Shown piece after piece: positions 1-8,257 of a stretch of DNA of 49,077 nucleotides. The notes below the pieces were generated by a model that saw only the letters and a program-made list of their open reading frames with translations, made no database searches and was not told the origin of the DNA. A program made the translations under genes and the position numbers. Positions within the stretch are counted from its first letter, which is position 1. Each line of letters begins with the position of its first letter. Origin of the DNA: Muribaculaceae bacterium (GTDB lineage: Bacteria > Bacteroidota > Bacteroidia > Bacteroidales > Muribaculaceae); contig JAFLTJ010000007.1 of assembly GCA_022510465.1 (NCBI GenBank), positions 1-49,077 on the forward strand, given 5' to 3'.

Positions 1-2
1 AC

Positions 3-314
3 GGCGGTACCAACTTTGACGCCAAGACTCGCCGCAACTCTACCGACCTTGAGGATATCTTTATTGCCCACATCGCCGGTATCGACGCAATGGCACGTGC
101 CCTTGAAAGTGCAGCCGCTCTGCTTGAAGAATCGCCCTACAAGAAGATGGTTGCCGAGCGTTATGCCTCGTTTGACAGCGGCAAGGGTAAAGAGTTTGAG
201 GATGGCAAGCTGACGCTGGAGGATGTTTATGCCTACGGTAAGGAGGTTAACGAACCCAAGCAGACATCAGGCAAGCAGGAACTCTACGAGGCTATCCTCG
301 CAATGTATTGCTAA
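3..314 (+). CDS. xylA: Xylose isomerase, C-terminal part (5' end outside window)
   Basis: This is the last 103 residues of an open frame that enters from the left edge. The tail (GGTNFDAKTRRNS, then DIFIAHIAGIDAMARAL, ending in a YEAILAMYC-type terminus) matches the C-terminus of bacterial xylose isomerase, which interconverts D-xylose and D-xylulose in the cytoplasm using divalent metal. FDAKTRRNS is the conserved segment carrying a metal-binding Asp. The gene is followed by a hairpin and then by a xylose/proton symporter gene, which supports a xylose-use role. A xylulokinase gene is not in the window and may lie upstream. Identification rests on recognising the family's C-terminal segment only. 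Confidence 0.9.
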   Translation, partial: GGTNFDAKTRRNSTDLEDIFIAHIAGIDAMARALESAAALLEESPYKKMVAERYASFDSGKGKEFEDGKLTLEDVYAYGKEVNEPKQTSGKQELYEAILAMYC

Positions 315-325
315 AAACCTTTAAG

Positions 326-382
326 CGAAACTATAACTCGCAACGGGGGCGGCTTTAGGCTGCCCCCGCGGCGGGAGTTTCG
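326..382 (+). terminator. Nested hairpin after xylA
   Basis: An inner GC-rich hairpin (344-368, arms CGGGGGC and GCCCCCG extended inward by pairs and wobbles to a 3-nt loop) lies inside an outer pair of arms, CGAAACT (326-332) and AGTTTCG (376-382). The outer arm is followed by TTTTC. It can act as an intrinsic terminator or as a processing barrier between xylA and xylE; which of these applies cannot be told from sequence. Confidence 0.6.
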
Positions 383-422
383 TTTTCAACCAATCTATAC
401 CAATCATTAAAAACACATCATC

Positions 423-1895
423 ATGGATGAAAAAAAAGGCTCGCTGGGCTATTTGATATCAATAGTCGCCGTGGCTGTAATCGGCGGACTGTTATTCGGA
501 TATGACACGGCAGTAATCTCGGGCGCGGAGAAAGGCTTACAAGCTTTCTTTATGAACGCCGAAGATTTTGATTATAACGACTTTATGCATGGCATTACCT
601 CGTCGAGCGCATTGCTTGGATGTATTATCGGTAGCGCCATTTCGGGTATTATAGCATCGCGTTTCGGCCGCAAACCGGCGTTGATTCTTGCCGGTATACT
701 GTTTTTCCTGTCGGCTATGGGCAGCTATGACCCCGAATTTTTATTTTTCGAGTATGGAAAGCCGACATTGCCGCTGCTCGTAATGTTTAACTTTTATCGA
801 GTTATAGGTGGTATTGGCGTAGGACTTGCATCGGCAATATGCCCGATGTATATCGCCGAGGTTGCTCCGTCAAATCTTCGTGGAACCCTCGTTTCGTGGA
901 ACCAGTTTGCAATCATCTTCGGTCAGCTCGTTGTTTACTTTGTGAACTTCTTTATCCTTGGCGAGCATATTCAGCCGATAGTGGAAGAGATGGGTAAAGG
1001 GCTTGCCGCCATTGACCCCAAAGCACAATGGACCGTTACAACGGGATGGCGCTACATGTTTGGCAGCGAGGCTGTTCCCGCGGGTGTATTTGCCCTGTTG
1101 ATAAGCATGGTACCCGAGACTCCGCGCTACTTGGTATCGGTTGGACAGGACAACAAGGCCCTTGGAATATTGACAAAGATAAACGGCTCAGAGAAAGCAA
1201 AGCAAATCATCAACGAAATCAAGGAGACAATGGTTGTAAAGACCGAGCCGTTGATGACTTACGGAGCTCTCTGTATCTTTGTTGGCGTTATGCTCAGCGT
1301 CTTCCAGCAGGCAGTAGGTATCAACGCCGTGCTTTACTATGCACCGCGCATCTTCAACGATATGGGTATGGAAGACCCCATGATGGTAACTGTCTTTATG
1401 GGCGTTATCAATATTCTCTTCACGCTTGTAGCCGTGTTTACGGTTGAAAAACTTGGCCGCAAACCGCTGTTGATATGGGGTTCTATCGGTATGGCAGTAG
1501 GAGCATTCGGAGTAGCCGGAACTTTCGGACACGCCGGTCTTGAAACCATTACAGCAATCAGCATCATGATTTACTCGGCATCGTTCATGTTCTCATGGGG
1601 CCCCATCTGCTGGGTGCTTATCGCAGAGATTTTCCCCAACACAATCCGTGGCGCCGCTGTGGCAATTGCAGTTGCATTCCAGTGGATTTTCAACTTTATT
1701 GTAAGTTCTTCTTTCTTGCCGATGTTCAACATGCACATGACCGAGGGTGATGACTTCGGTCACTGGTTCACCTACGGGCTTTACGGTCTTATCTGCGTGG
1801 CTGCCGCCCTGTTTGTGGCAAAACTCGTTCCCGAAACAAAGGGTAAAACATTGGAGGATATGACCGCTCTCTGGAGAAACCGCAGCAAGAAATAA
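423..1895 (+). CDS. xylE: Sugar porter family MFS transporter, XylE-like (D-xylose:H+ symporter)
   Basis: This 490-residue, 12-helix inner-membrane transporter of the MFS sugar porter family probably imports D-xylose with protons. It carries the family signatures in order: GGLLFGYDTAVISG in helix 1, RFGRKPALI in the loop 2-3, YIAEVAPSNLRG after helix 4, PETPRYL before the central loop, QQAVGINAVLYYAPRIF in helix 7 (Q295, Q296), EKLGRKPLL in loop 8-9, and VPETKGKTLED at the C-terminus. Length agrees with E. coli XylE (491). It lies about 110 bases downstream of xylA and upstream of galM, so uptake, anomer conversion and isomerisation of a pentose or hexose are encoded together. Xylose as substrate is inferred from the neighbouring xylA; glucose or other sugars remain possible. 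Confidence 0.88.
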   Translation: MDEKKGSLGYLISIVAVAVIGGLLFGYDTAVISGAEKGLQAFFMNAEDFDYNDFMHGITSSSALLGCIIGSAISGIIASRFGRKPALILAGILFFLSAMGSYDPEFLFFEYGKPTLPLLVMFNFYRVIGGIGVGLASAICPMYIAEVAPSNLRGTLVSWNQFAIIFGQLVVYFVNFFILGEHIQPIVEEMGKGLAAIDPKAQWTVTTGWRYMFGSEAVPAGVFALLISMVPETPRYLVSVGQDNKALGILTKINGSEKAKQIINEIKETMVVKTEPLMTYGALCIFVGVMLSVFQQAVGINAVLYYAPRIFNDMGMEDPMMVTVFMGVINILFTLVAVFTVEKLGRKPLLIWGSIGMAVGAFGVAGTFGHAGLETITAISIMIYSASFMFSWGPICWVLIAEIFPNTIRGAAVAIAVAFQWIFNFIVSSSFLPMFNMHMTEGDDFGHWFTYGLYGLICVAAALFVAKLVPETKGKTLEDMTALWRNRSKK

Positions 1896-1930
1896 AATGT
1901 ACTGAAACAGATAAATGAGGTTATCCAAAC

Positions 1931-1973
1931 AAGGGTCGTTTCCTCTCTTAACACGAGGGTGGGAACGGCCCTT
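1931..1973 (+). terminator. Hairpin between xylE and galM
   Basis: Two 13-nt arms, AAGGGTCGTTTCC (1931-1943) and GGGAACGGCCCTT (1961-1973), pair along their full length if G-T pairs are allowed. There is no T-run after it (AATTACT follows), so it could attenuate or protect a transcript end rather than terminate fully. The galM start lies 23 bases downstream. Confidence 0.5.
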
Positions 1974-1996
1974 AATTACTTGAACAATAATCAGAA

Positions 1997-3055
1997 ATGA
2001 ACTCATCAATAGAGAAGGTAACAACGCCGACAGGCGAAATAACGATGGTGACGATGACCGGAGCAAACGGGTCGACGGTAACATTGTCGTCGCTCGGCGC
2101 GGGCATTGTAGAGGTGATTGTTCCTGACCGACTGGGGAATCTTGCCGACGTGGTGCTGGGTTATCGCAATGCGGCCGATTACATGGCCGACGGGCCATGT
2201 GCAGGCAAGATACCGGGGCGATATGCCAACCGTATTGCCCGCGGTCGTTTCAGTATCGACGGCACTGAATATCAACTCGCAATCAATAACGGTCCCAATG
2301 CCCTGCACGGAGGTCCGACGGGGTTTCAAAATCACATTTGGGATGTTGATTTAAACGAGATTGACAAAGGGGTAGTTGTGTTTACTCTCCAAAGCCCTGA
2401 CGGTGACGAGGGTTATCCCGGAAACCTCAATGTTAAAGCACGTTATACGTGGGCCGACGATGAAAATTGCCTGTCGCTGGAGCTGACTGCCGAGACCGAC
2501 AAGCCGACAGTAGTCAATCTGACCAATCATGCCTACTGGAATCTTGACGGCGAGGGAAGCAGCGATATTTTAAGCCATAAATTGAAGCTCAATGCCAGTC
2601 GGTATGTGCCGACCGACGAGACCCTGATACCGACGGGAGAAATTGCAGAGGCAAAAGATACTCCTATGGATTTCATGGAGTTGCGCACTATCGGTGACCG
2701 GATTAATGACGACTATCCGGCTCTCAAATATGGCAAGGGATATGACAACTGCTGGTTGGTAGACGAATATAGGCCGGAGCAAGTCAAAGAAGTAGCCGTG
2801 TTGCAAAGCGAGCAGTCGGGGCGATGCCTGACGGTGCGTTCAAGCCAGCCCGCCGTTCAGGTTTACACCGGTAACTGGCTTGACGGCTCCCCTGTAGCCA
2901 AATCGGGCAAACCATATCGGGACTATGACGGCGTGGCAATTGAGTGTCAGGCAGTGCCCGATTCTCCCAATCAGCCCGTTTTCCCCTCTACCCGACTCAA
3001 TCCGGGCCGGGAGTACAGGCAGGTCATTGAATTCATTTTTACAACAATAGAATGA
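1997..3055 (+). CDS. galM: Aldose 1-epimerase (mutarotase)
   Basis: This 352-residue protein is a member of the galactose mutarotase family, which interconverts alpha and beta anomers of aldoses. Visible signatures are the N-terminal LGAGIVEVIVPDR strand, GRYANRIARGRF, the NHAYWNLDG segment with the catalytic His, and AIECQAVPDSPNQP containing the likely catalytic Glu. No obvious lipoprotein or Sec signal is visible, so a cytoplasmic location is likely; some Bacteroides paralogues are secreted. It follows xylE by about 100 bases and its stop overlaps the next start by ATGA, showing translational coupling to the esterase. Mutarotation of imported or glycan-derived sugars would feed the isomerase. 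Confidence 0.92.
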   Translation: MNSSIEKVTTPTGEITMVTMTGANGSTVTLSSLGAGIVEVIVPDRLGNLADVVLGYRNAADYMADGPCAGKIPGRYANRIARGRFSIDGTEYQLAINNGPNALHGGPTGFQNHIWDVDLNEIDKGVVVFTLQSPDGDEGYPGNLNVKARYTWADDENCLSLELTAETDKPTVVNLTNHAYWNLDGEGSSDILSHKLKLNASRYVPTDETLIPTGEIAEAKDTPMDFMELRTIGDRINDDYPALKYGKGYDNCWLVDEYRPEQVKEVAVLQSEQSGRCLTVRSSQPAVQVYTGNWLDGSPVAKSGKPYRDYDGVAIECQAVPDSPNQPVFPSTRLNPGREYRQVIEFIFTTIE

Positions 3056-4575
3056 TGAAAAAGGTTATACTTGGCGTTATAGCAGCGATGCTACTGCCTT
3101 TGATTGCCAGCGCAGGGCGAGTTATCGAGCTTGACTCGCCGAAGTTGAAAGTATTTTTGCCTGATGAAGCAACGGCCACCGGGCGGATGGTAGTTATCTG
3201 CCCCGGCGGAGGTTATACCCACCTTGCCATAGGGCGTGAAGGCAATGATTGGGCTCCGTATTTCAACAAGCTGGGAATAGCCGCAGCTGTGTTGAGCTAC
3301 AGCATGCCTCAAGGTGAAAAATGGGTGCCGTTTAACGACGCCGTTGCCGCGATAAAGGTTGTGCGCGACAGCGCCGAAGTTTGGGGTATCAACCCTCGCG
3401 ATGTGGGTATTATGGGTTCAAGTGCGGGCGGTCATCTTGCCATGACGGTTTCAACGCTCGCCGGGCCACTGGAACGGCCTAATTTTCAGATACTTTTCTA
3501 TCCGGTCATTTCGATGAACGACGAGATAGCCCACAAAGGGTCGCGCCGCAATCTGTTAGGCGACAATCCGTCGGCCGAGGAGATAGAGATATTCTCGGGC
3601 GAAAAGGCAGCTTTTTGGGAAACGCCACGCGCTTTTATCGCTCTAAGCGACGACGACACAGTTGTTGACCCACGCAACTCTACCCGATATTACGAGACAT
3701 TACACAAAAGCGGCGTGCCGGCCTCGCTGCACATTTACCCGTCGGGCAATCACGGATGGGGTATCGCCGAGCGCTTTTTGTACAAGAATCAGATGCTCGA
3801 GGAGCTTCGTCTGTGGTTGGATAGTTTCGGGCCACTGCCCGACGCTACCCCCGGATTGAAGCGGGAAAAAGGGAAGCCGGTGTTGTTTATCATTGGCGAC
3901 AGTACGGTCAAGAACGAGGACAGCGATGACAACAGTATTTGGGGCTGGGGCAGCGTGATTGACGAATGGCTCGACTGCAATTCGATTGTTATAGAGAATC
4001 ATGCCGTACCCGGTCGCAGTGCCCGCTCGTTCCGCGAGGAGGGTCTGTGGGGCCGCGTGCAGTCGGCTCTCTGCCCGGGTGACTATGTGATGATTCAGTT
4101 TGGACACAATGACGCATCGCCGGTTAATACCGGGCGCTGTCGCGGCAGTTTGCCCGGAACGGGGAACGACTCGGAGAGTGTAACTGTAGCCAAAAACGGC
4201 CGTCAAATTGATGTAAAGAGCTATGGAGCTTACCTGCGAGAGTATATCGCCGACGTGCTCGCGGCCGGAGCAACCCCGATAATAGTCAGTCCTATGCCGC
4301 GCAACAAGTGGAAAGATGGACAGGCGGTTGGCACCGAGGATACATACGCGGCATGGGCGCGCGAGATTGCTGAGGAACAGGGGGTTGTGTTTATCGACCT
4401 TGACGCAATGGGCCGCAAGAGTTTCAACGAGATTGGCGAGGAGAACATAGACCCTTATTTCAAGGGGGATAAGACCCATTTCTCGCTGAAAGGAGCGAGA
4501 CTCAACGCATCAAACGTGGCCCAAGGCATAGCCAATTCAAAATCAAAACTAAAAAAGTACCTTAAAAAGAGATAA
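3052..4575 (+). CDS. Secreted two-domain carbohydrate esterase: alpha/beta hydrolase fused to SGNH/CE12-like acetylesterase
   Basis: This 507-residue protein starts with a Sec signal (MMKKVILGVIAAMLLPLIASA). Residues about 28-262 form an alpha/beta hydrolase of the acetylxylan/carbohydrate esterase type: ICPGGGY oxyanion segment, nucleophile elbow GSSAGG (Ser124), DDDTVVDP acid region and GNHGWG His. Residues about 275-507 form an SGNH hydrolase resembling rhamnogalacturonan acetylesterase: GDST (Ser284), NHAVPGRSARSF, IQFGHND and DKTHFS (Asp473, His476). Both catalytic sets look complete, so one chain probably removes acetyl or similar groups from two positions or two polymers (xylan and pectin are candidates). 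It overlaps galM by four bases and precedes a DUF4861 gene by five bases. The substrates are inferred. Confidence 0.85.
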   Translation: MMKKVILGVIAAMLLPLIASAGRVIELDSPKLKVFLPDEATATGRMVVICPGGGYTHLAIGREGNDWAPYFNKLGIAAAVLSYSMPQGEKWVPFNDAVAAIKVVRDSAEVWGINPRDVGIMGSSAGGHLAMTVSTLAGPLERPNFQILFYPVISMNDEIAHKGSRRNLLGDNPSAEEIEIFSGEKAAFWETPRAFIALSDDDTVVDPRNSTRYYETLHKSGVPASLHIYPSGNHGWGIAERFLYKNQMLEELRLWLDSFGPLPDATPGLKREKGKPVLFIIGDSTVKNEDSDDNSIWGWGSVIDEWLDCNSIVIENHAVPGRSARSFREEGLWGRVQSALCPGDYVMIQFGHNDASPVNTGRCRGSLPGTGNDSESVTVAKNGRQIDVKSYGAYLREYIADVLAAGATPIIVSPMPRNKWKDGQAVGTEDTYAAWAREIAEEQGVVFIDLDAMGRKSFNEIGEENIDPYFKGDKTHFSLKGARLNASNVAQGIANSKSKLKKYLKKR

Positions 4576-4580
4576 TTACG

Positions 4581-5801
4581 ATGAAAAAATATTTTATGAC
4601 AGCAATGGCTGCCGGCATAGCAGCAACGGCATTGGCGGCAAGCACACAAATGGAAGTAAATCTGAAAAATCAGCTTAAAACGGGGTTGGAAAATTATCCG
4701 GTAGCGATTCCGGTAGATGTTGCGACGCTCGGATTTAACCCTACCCGCGTTGTGGCAACCGTAGAGGGTAAAGAGATTGCGTCACAGCTCGACGACCTTG
4801 ATAAAGACGGCATTGTTGACGAAATAGCCATGACTGTAGATGTTGCCGGTAAGAAGAACGTAACCGTCACTCTCAATATAGACAACGAGGGAATGCAGGC
4901 TGCGTATCCGATTGGCACTCACGCTTATATCAAGATGCGTGACGAGAAGAAGCGTTATCCAAAAATCGTGGCGCTGGAGTTTCCCGGCGACGCCGACATC
5001 AACACGATGTATAACTCGGTTTATGGTCACGGCGCAGTGATGGAAAATCCCTACAACGCCATCCGTATCTATATGGATAACCGTCAGAGTATTGACCTTT
5101 ATGGCAAGAACAAGCCCGGCATGGAGCTTGATGTAACCGGATTTTATACCACTCAGGAACAGCTCAAAGAGGGATATGGCCGCGATATCCTGTGGGCCGG
5201 CAAGTCGGTTGGCGCAGGGTCGTTCCGCGGTTTGGTTGGCGGAGAGCCGGCTACTATCGACACTGTAACGTCGCGCGGACAGCGTGTGATTGTTGCCGGG
5301 CCTGTTCGTTCAATCGTTGAGATTACCGATAAGGGTTGGATATACAACGGCCGTCGTTATGACATGACTCAGCGCTATACGATGTGGCAGGGTCGTCGAG
5401 ACGTCGAGGTTGCCGTGACAATCAAGGGAGACGGCGTAGAAACAGAAACGTTCTGTGCCGGAATTCAGAAATTGGAGACTGACAACGAGGGATTTATCGA
5501 TAAGAAAACAGGTCTTGCCGGCAGTTGGGGCGTCAATGTTCCCGAGAAGAAGTACCCCGAGCAGACCGAAGTTGTAGGGCTCGGATTGGTGCCGATGACC
5601 GTCAATCTCAGCTCTACCCGGGAGGATGAATTTAACTATCTGAATCTTCTGAAAACTGACAAGGCGGGGCAGATTGTCTACAAGGTTATTTTTGCCGCCG
5701 GTCGCGAGGAGGGTGGTTTCGGTAGTTCGGCCGAATGGTTTAACTATCTGAAAACATGGGCTGCAGAGGCAACAACCCCTGCGGTTGTCACCATCAAATA
5801 A
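4581..5801 (+). CDS. DUF4861 domain-containing secreted protein
   Basis: This 406-residue protein has a signal peptide (MKKYFMTAMAAGIAATALAAS) and a single DUF4861-type region covering nearly all the rest: N-terminal beta-rich segment (NYPVAIPVDVATLGF, SQLDDLDKDGIVDEIAMTVD), then a Gly- and aromatic-rich core (GHGAVMENPYNAIRIYMDNRQSIDLYG, RQRYTMWQGRRD-like region). The family is common in polysaccharide utilisation clusters of Bacteroidota; I know of no firmly established activity. Its position five bases after the double esterase suggests co-translation and a role on the same glycan, possibly pectin or xylan. The DKDGIVDE segment looks like a Ca-binding loop, which is inference. Confidence 0.8.
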   Translation: MKKYFMTAMAAGIAATALAASTQMEVNLKNQLKTGLENYPVAIPVDVATLGFNPTRVVATVEGKEIASQLDDLDKDGIVDEIAMTVDVAGKKNVTVTLNIDNEGMQAAYPIGTHAYIKMRDEKKRYPKIVALEFPGDADINTMYNSVYGHGAVMENPYNAIRIYMDNRQSIDLYGKNKPGMELDVTGFYTTQEQLKEGYGRDILWAGKSVGAGSFRGLVGGEPATIDTVTSRGQRVIVAGPVRSIVEITDKGWIYNGRRYDMTQRYTMWQGRRDVEVAVTIKGDGVETETFCAGIQKLETDNEGFIDKKTGLAGSWGVNVPEKKYPEQTEVVGLGLVPMTVNLSSTREDEFNYLNLLKTDKAGQIVYKVIFAAGREEGGFGSSAEWFNYLKTWAAEATTPAVVTIK

Positions 5802-5848
5802 AACGGCATTTTTCAGCGTAACGAGAAACTCTACACGCAGCTTAAAAG

Positions 5849-5890
5849 AAACGCCCACGGAGTTACAAAACGTGACTCTTGTGGGCGTTT
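5849..5890. terminator. Bidirectional terminator between convergent DUF4861 and SemiSWEET genes
   Basis: Perfect 10-nt arms AAACGCCCAC (5849-5858) and GTGGGCGTTT (5881-5890), with further pairing GAGT/ACTC inside. On the minus strand the stem is followed by a T-rich run (CTTTTAAG); on the plus strand by TTAAG only. It sits between two convergent genes. Confidence 0.75.
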
Positions 5891-5940
5891 TAAGCAAATA
5901 TGAATAAAAGCCGGACAGGCCGGGAAATGCGGCGGCTGGT

Positions 5941-6213
5941 TTATTTGTGCTTTTTTCGGTCGTTGTGGATTTTAATGCCGAAAATGATGGCCGAACAGAT
6001 AAGCGTAATGGTGTTTGCGATGGCTAACGACCATATATGCTGAACAATACCCTGGATAACGAAAAACAGGGAGCCGAGCCCCATCATGAGAAATGTCGGG
6101 AGGGCAATTCCGTCGGTTTCGCGAGTGCGAATAGTAGAAATAGCTTGAGGTAAATATCCGAGTATCATGCAGATTGCCGCTGCATATCCTATAATGATTC
6201 CAAATGATTCCAT
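5941..6213 (-). CDS. SemiSWEET-type sugar transporter (PQ-loop, MtN3 family)
   Basis: A 90-residue protein with three predicted membrane helices (about 5-23, 37-57 and 63-83) and the family's PQ motif in LGYLPQAISTIRTRETDGIALPT. Bacterial SemiSWEETs are half-size sugar uniporters that work as homodimers in the inner membrane. Length and motif fit well. A basic C-terminal tail (KIHNDRKKHK) puts the C-terminus in the cytoplasm under the positive-inside rule. The gene is divergent from kdgK-eda, with two -7 boxes about 24 bases apart, so it may share control with uronate catabolism. The sugar carried cannot be read from the sequence. Confidence 0.88.
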   Translation of the reverse strand: MESFGIIIGYAAAICMILGYLPQAISTIRTRETDGIALPTFLMMGLGSLFFVIQGIVQHIWSLAIANTITLICSAIIFGIKIHNDRKKHK

Positions 6214-6270
6214 GGGCAGATATAAGAGTAAACGTGATTTAATTATTATTCAGCCGATGTGATTTTTTTG

Positions 6271-6278
6271 CAAAAATA
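6271..6278 (-). promoter_or_regulatory. Bacteroidota -7 box for the SemiSWEET gene
   Basis: CAAAAATA on the plus strand is TATTTTTG on the minus strand, matching the TAnnTTTG consensus. No good TTTG -33 box is seen at 19-21 bases upstream. It would give a leader of about 50 bases. Confidence 0.45.
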
Positions 6279-6302
6279 GTAGGAATCGGTGAAAAAATTT
6301 AT

Positions 6303-6310
6303 TATCTTTG
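6303..6310 (+). promoter_or_regulatory. Bacteroidota -7 box for kdgK-eda
   Basis: TATCTTTG matches TAnnTTTG exactly. No clear -33 TTTG is found at the usual distance, which fits a promoter needing an activator. The expected start near 6317 leaves a leader of about 70 bases before the kdgK ATG. Confidence 0.6.
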
Positions 6311-6353
6311 TAACGAAAATTGAATTAATCAACTTATTTAACCATAAATCGAT

Positions 6354-6368
6354 CCGGGCGAGCCCCGG
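6354..6368 (+). other. Small GC hairpin in the kdgK leader
   Basis: CCGGG (6354-6358) pairs with CCCGG (6364-6368), 21 bases before the kdgK ATG in an otherwise AT-rich leader. It may affect ribosome access; a chance hairpin is also possible. Confidence 0.3.
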
Positions 6369-6389
6369 TAACCATTAAAATCATTGACT

Positions 6390-7412
6390 ATGAGCAAGAT
6401 TGTAACACTTGGCGAAATCATGCTTCGCCTTTCACCGAAAGATTGCTTCCGTTTTGTACAGGTAGACTCGTTTGACGTAGTATGGGGAGGCGGCGAGGCC
6501 AACGTGGCAGTTAGCTGTGCCAACTATGGCCACGATGCATATTTTGTATCAAAACTCCCGACACACGAAATTGGTCAGGCCGCTGTAAACGCGCTTCGTC
6601 GTTATGGCGTTAAGACCGAACATATAGCCCGTGGCGGAGACCGCGTAGGTATCTATTACTGCGAAAAGGGAGCATCGATGCGCCCGTCAAAGGTTATCTA
6701 TGACCGCGCGAGCTCAGCAATCGCCGAGGCTAATCCCGAAGATTTTGACTTTGACGCAATAATGGAAGGCGCCAGCTGGTTCCACTGGAGCGGTATCACT
6801 CCTGCAATCTCTGACAAGGCAGCCGAGCTGACTCGTCTTGCCTGTGAGGCAGCAAAGCGTCACGGCGTAACCGTATCGGTTGACCTTAACTTCCGCAAGA
6901 AACTCTGGACCAAGGAGAAAGCACAGTCAATCATGCGGCCATTGATGCAGTATGTTGACGTATGTATCGGTAACGAGGAGGATGCAGAACTTTGCCTCGG
7001 ATTCAAGCCTGATGCAGATGTTGAAGCCGGCGAAACCAACGCTGAGGGCTACAAGGGAATCTTCAAGGCTATGGCCAAGGAGTTTAACTTCAAATATGTT
7101 ATCTCAACTCTCCGCGAAAGCTTCTCGGCTACCCACAACGGCTGGAAGGCTATGATTTACAACGGCGAGGAATTCTATGAGTCAAAACGTTATGACATCA
7201 ACCCAATTATTGACCGCGTTGGTGGCGGTGACTCATTCTCGGGCGGTATTATCCACGGTTTGTTGACAAAACCCAATCAGGGCGAGGCTCTCGAGTTTGC
7301 AGTTGCAGCATCGGCATTGAAGCACACTATCCCGGGTGACTTCAACTTGGTATCAGAAGCAGAGGTTGAATCGCTTGCCGGCGGTAATGCCAACGGTCGC
7401 GTTCAGCGCTAA
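6390..7412 (+). CDS. kdgK: 2-dehydro-3-deoxygluconokinase (PfkB family sugar kinase)
   Basis: A 340-residue PfkB/ribokinase-family kinase that probably phosphorylates 2-keto-3-deoxygluconate (KDG) to KDPG with ATP in the cytoplasm. The N-terminal substrate motif GGGEANVAVSCANYG and the C-terminal DRVGGGDSFSGGIIHGLL are visible; Asp281 in GGGD is the expected catalytic base. I chose the ATG at 6390 over a TTG two codons earlier because it gives the standard MSKIVTLGEIMLRL start. The next gene is KDPG aldolase, 38 bases downstream, so the pair completes uronate catabolism. Substrate assignment leans on this neighbour; a plain fructokinase is less likely. Confidence 0.9.
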   Translation: MSKIVTLGEIMLRLSPKDCFRFVQVDSFDVVWGGGEANVAVSCANYGHDAYFVSKLPTHEIGQAAVNALRRYGVKTEHIARGGDRVGIYYCEKGASMRPSKVIYDRASSAIAEANPEDFDFDAIMEGASWFHWSGITPAISDKAAELTRLACEAAKRHGVTVSVDLNFRKKLWTKEKAQSIMRPLMQYVDVCIGNEEDAELCLGFKPDADVEAGETNAEGYKGIFKAMAKEFNFKYVISTLRESFSATHNGWKAMIYNGEEFYESKRYDINPIIDRVGGGDSFSGGIIHGLLTKPNQGEALEFAVAASALKHTIPGDFNLVSEAEVESLAGGNANGRVQR

Positions 7413-7450
7413 TATCCATGTTCTGAAACTTTTTAGAAAGGAATAATACA

Positions 7451-8113
7451 ATGGCTAAATTTGATAAAATAGCAGTTTTGCAGAAGATGGGCGAAACCCG
7501 CATGGTGCCTGTTTTCTATGACAAAGATGTAGAGGTTGCATGCCAGGTTGTAAAGGCTTGCTATGATGGTGGTGTTCGCGCATTTGAGTTCACCAACCGC
7601 GGTGACTTTGCACACGAGGTATTTGCCGAGGTTGTTAAGTTTGCAGCCAAGGAGTGCCCTGAAATGGCAATGGGTGTCGGCTCAATCGTTGACCCTGCCA
7701 CAGCAGCTCTTTATCTCCAGCTCGGTGCTTGCTTCGTAGTAGGCCCGTTGTTCAACCCTGAAATTGCAAAGATTTGCAACCGTCGCAATGTGCCTTATAC
7801 CCCCGGTTGTGGCAGCGTAAGCGAAGTTGGCTTCGCACAGGAGTGTGGATGTGACCTTTGCAAGGTGTTCCCCGGCGATGTTCTCGGCCCGAAATTTGTT
7901 AAGGGCATGAAGGCACCGATGCCTTGGAGCAAGCTGATGGTAACCGGTGGCGTTGAGCCCACGGAGGAGAATCTGAAGGGATGGTTTGCCGCCGGCGTAT
8001 ATTGCGTTGGTATGGGCAGCAAGTTGTTCCCCAAAGATAAGGTAGCAGCCAAGGATTGGAAGTATGTTACCGACAAGTGCCGCGAGGCTCTTGACATTAT
8101 CAAGAAATTCTGA
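7451..8113 (+). CDS. eda: KDPG/KHG aldolase (2-dehydro-3-deoxyphosphogluconate aldolase)
   Basis: A 220-residue class I aldolase that splits KDPG into pyruvate and glyceraldehyde 3-phosphate. The Schiff-base lysine is expected at Lys138 in [11 protein letters not shown], with the phosphate-binding [12 protein letters not shown] segment following. The usual E-V/I-T-L-R motif appears as FEFTNRG, a variant known to me from Bacteroidales-like members (family recollection). It is co-directional with kdgK, closes this operon and is followed by a strong terminator. It joins pectin or glucuronate breakdown to glycolysis. Confidence 0.93.
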   Translation: MAKFDKIAVLQKMGETRMVPVFYDKDVEVACQVVKACYDGGVRAFEFTNRGDFAHEVFAEVVKFAAKECPEMAMGVGSIVDPATAALYLQLGACFVVGPLFNPEIAKICNRRNVPYTPGCGSVSEVGFAQECGCDLCKVFPGDVLGPKFVKGMKAPMPWSKLMVTGGVEPTEENLKGWFAAGVYCVGMGSKLFPKDKVAAKDWKYVTDKCREALDIIKKF

Positions 8114-8130
8114 TAAACAATAAACAGGCC

Positions 8131-8177
8131 GAGCCCTCCGTTTTGACGTAAGTCGAGACGGGGGCTCTGTTTTTTTG
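8131..8177 (+). terminator. Intrinsic terminator after eda
   Basis: Arms GAGCCCTC (8131-8138) and GGGGGCTC (8160-8167) pair with one G-T, followed by TGTTTTTTTG, a good T-run on the plus strand. Confidence 0.8.
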
Positions 8178-8257
8178 AAACAAAATCAAAATAAAACCCG
8201 CCGGCCGGGACTTGCTTGCCGACGAGTAGGGTCGTGGCTTTGCTGAAGAAATGTTGG

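Noticed and set aside
1593..2198. 201-codon minus-strand frame across the xylE end and galM start
   Set aside because: It crosses two recognised genes on the other strand and has no recognisable domain.
3700..4479. Long open frame (259 codons) on the minus strand within the double esterase gene
   Set aside because: It lies opposite a well-supported coding region, with no family signature; a shadow frame of GC-rich codons.
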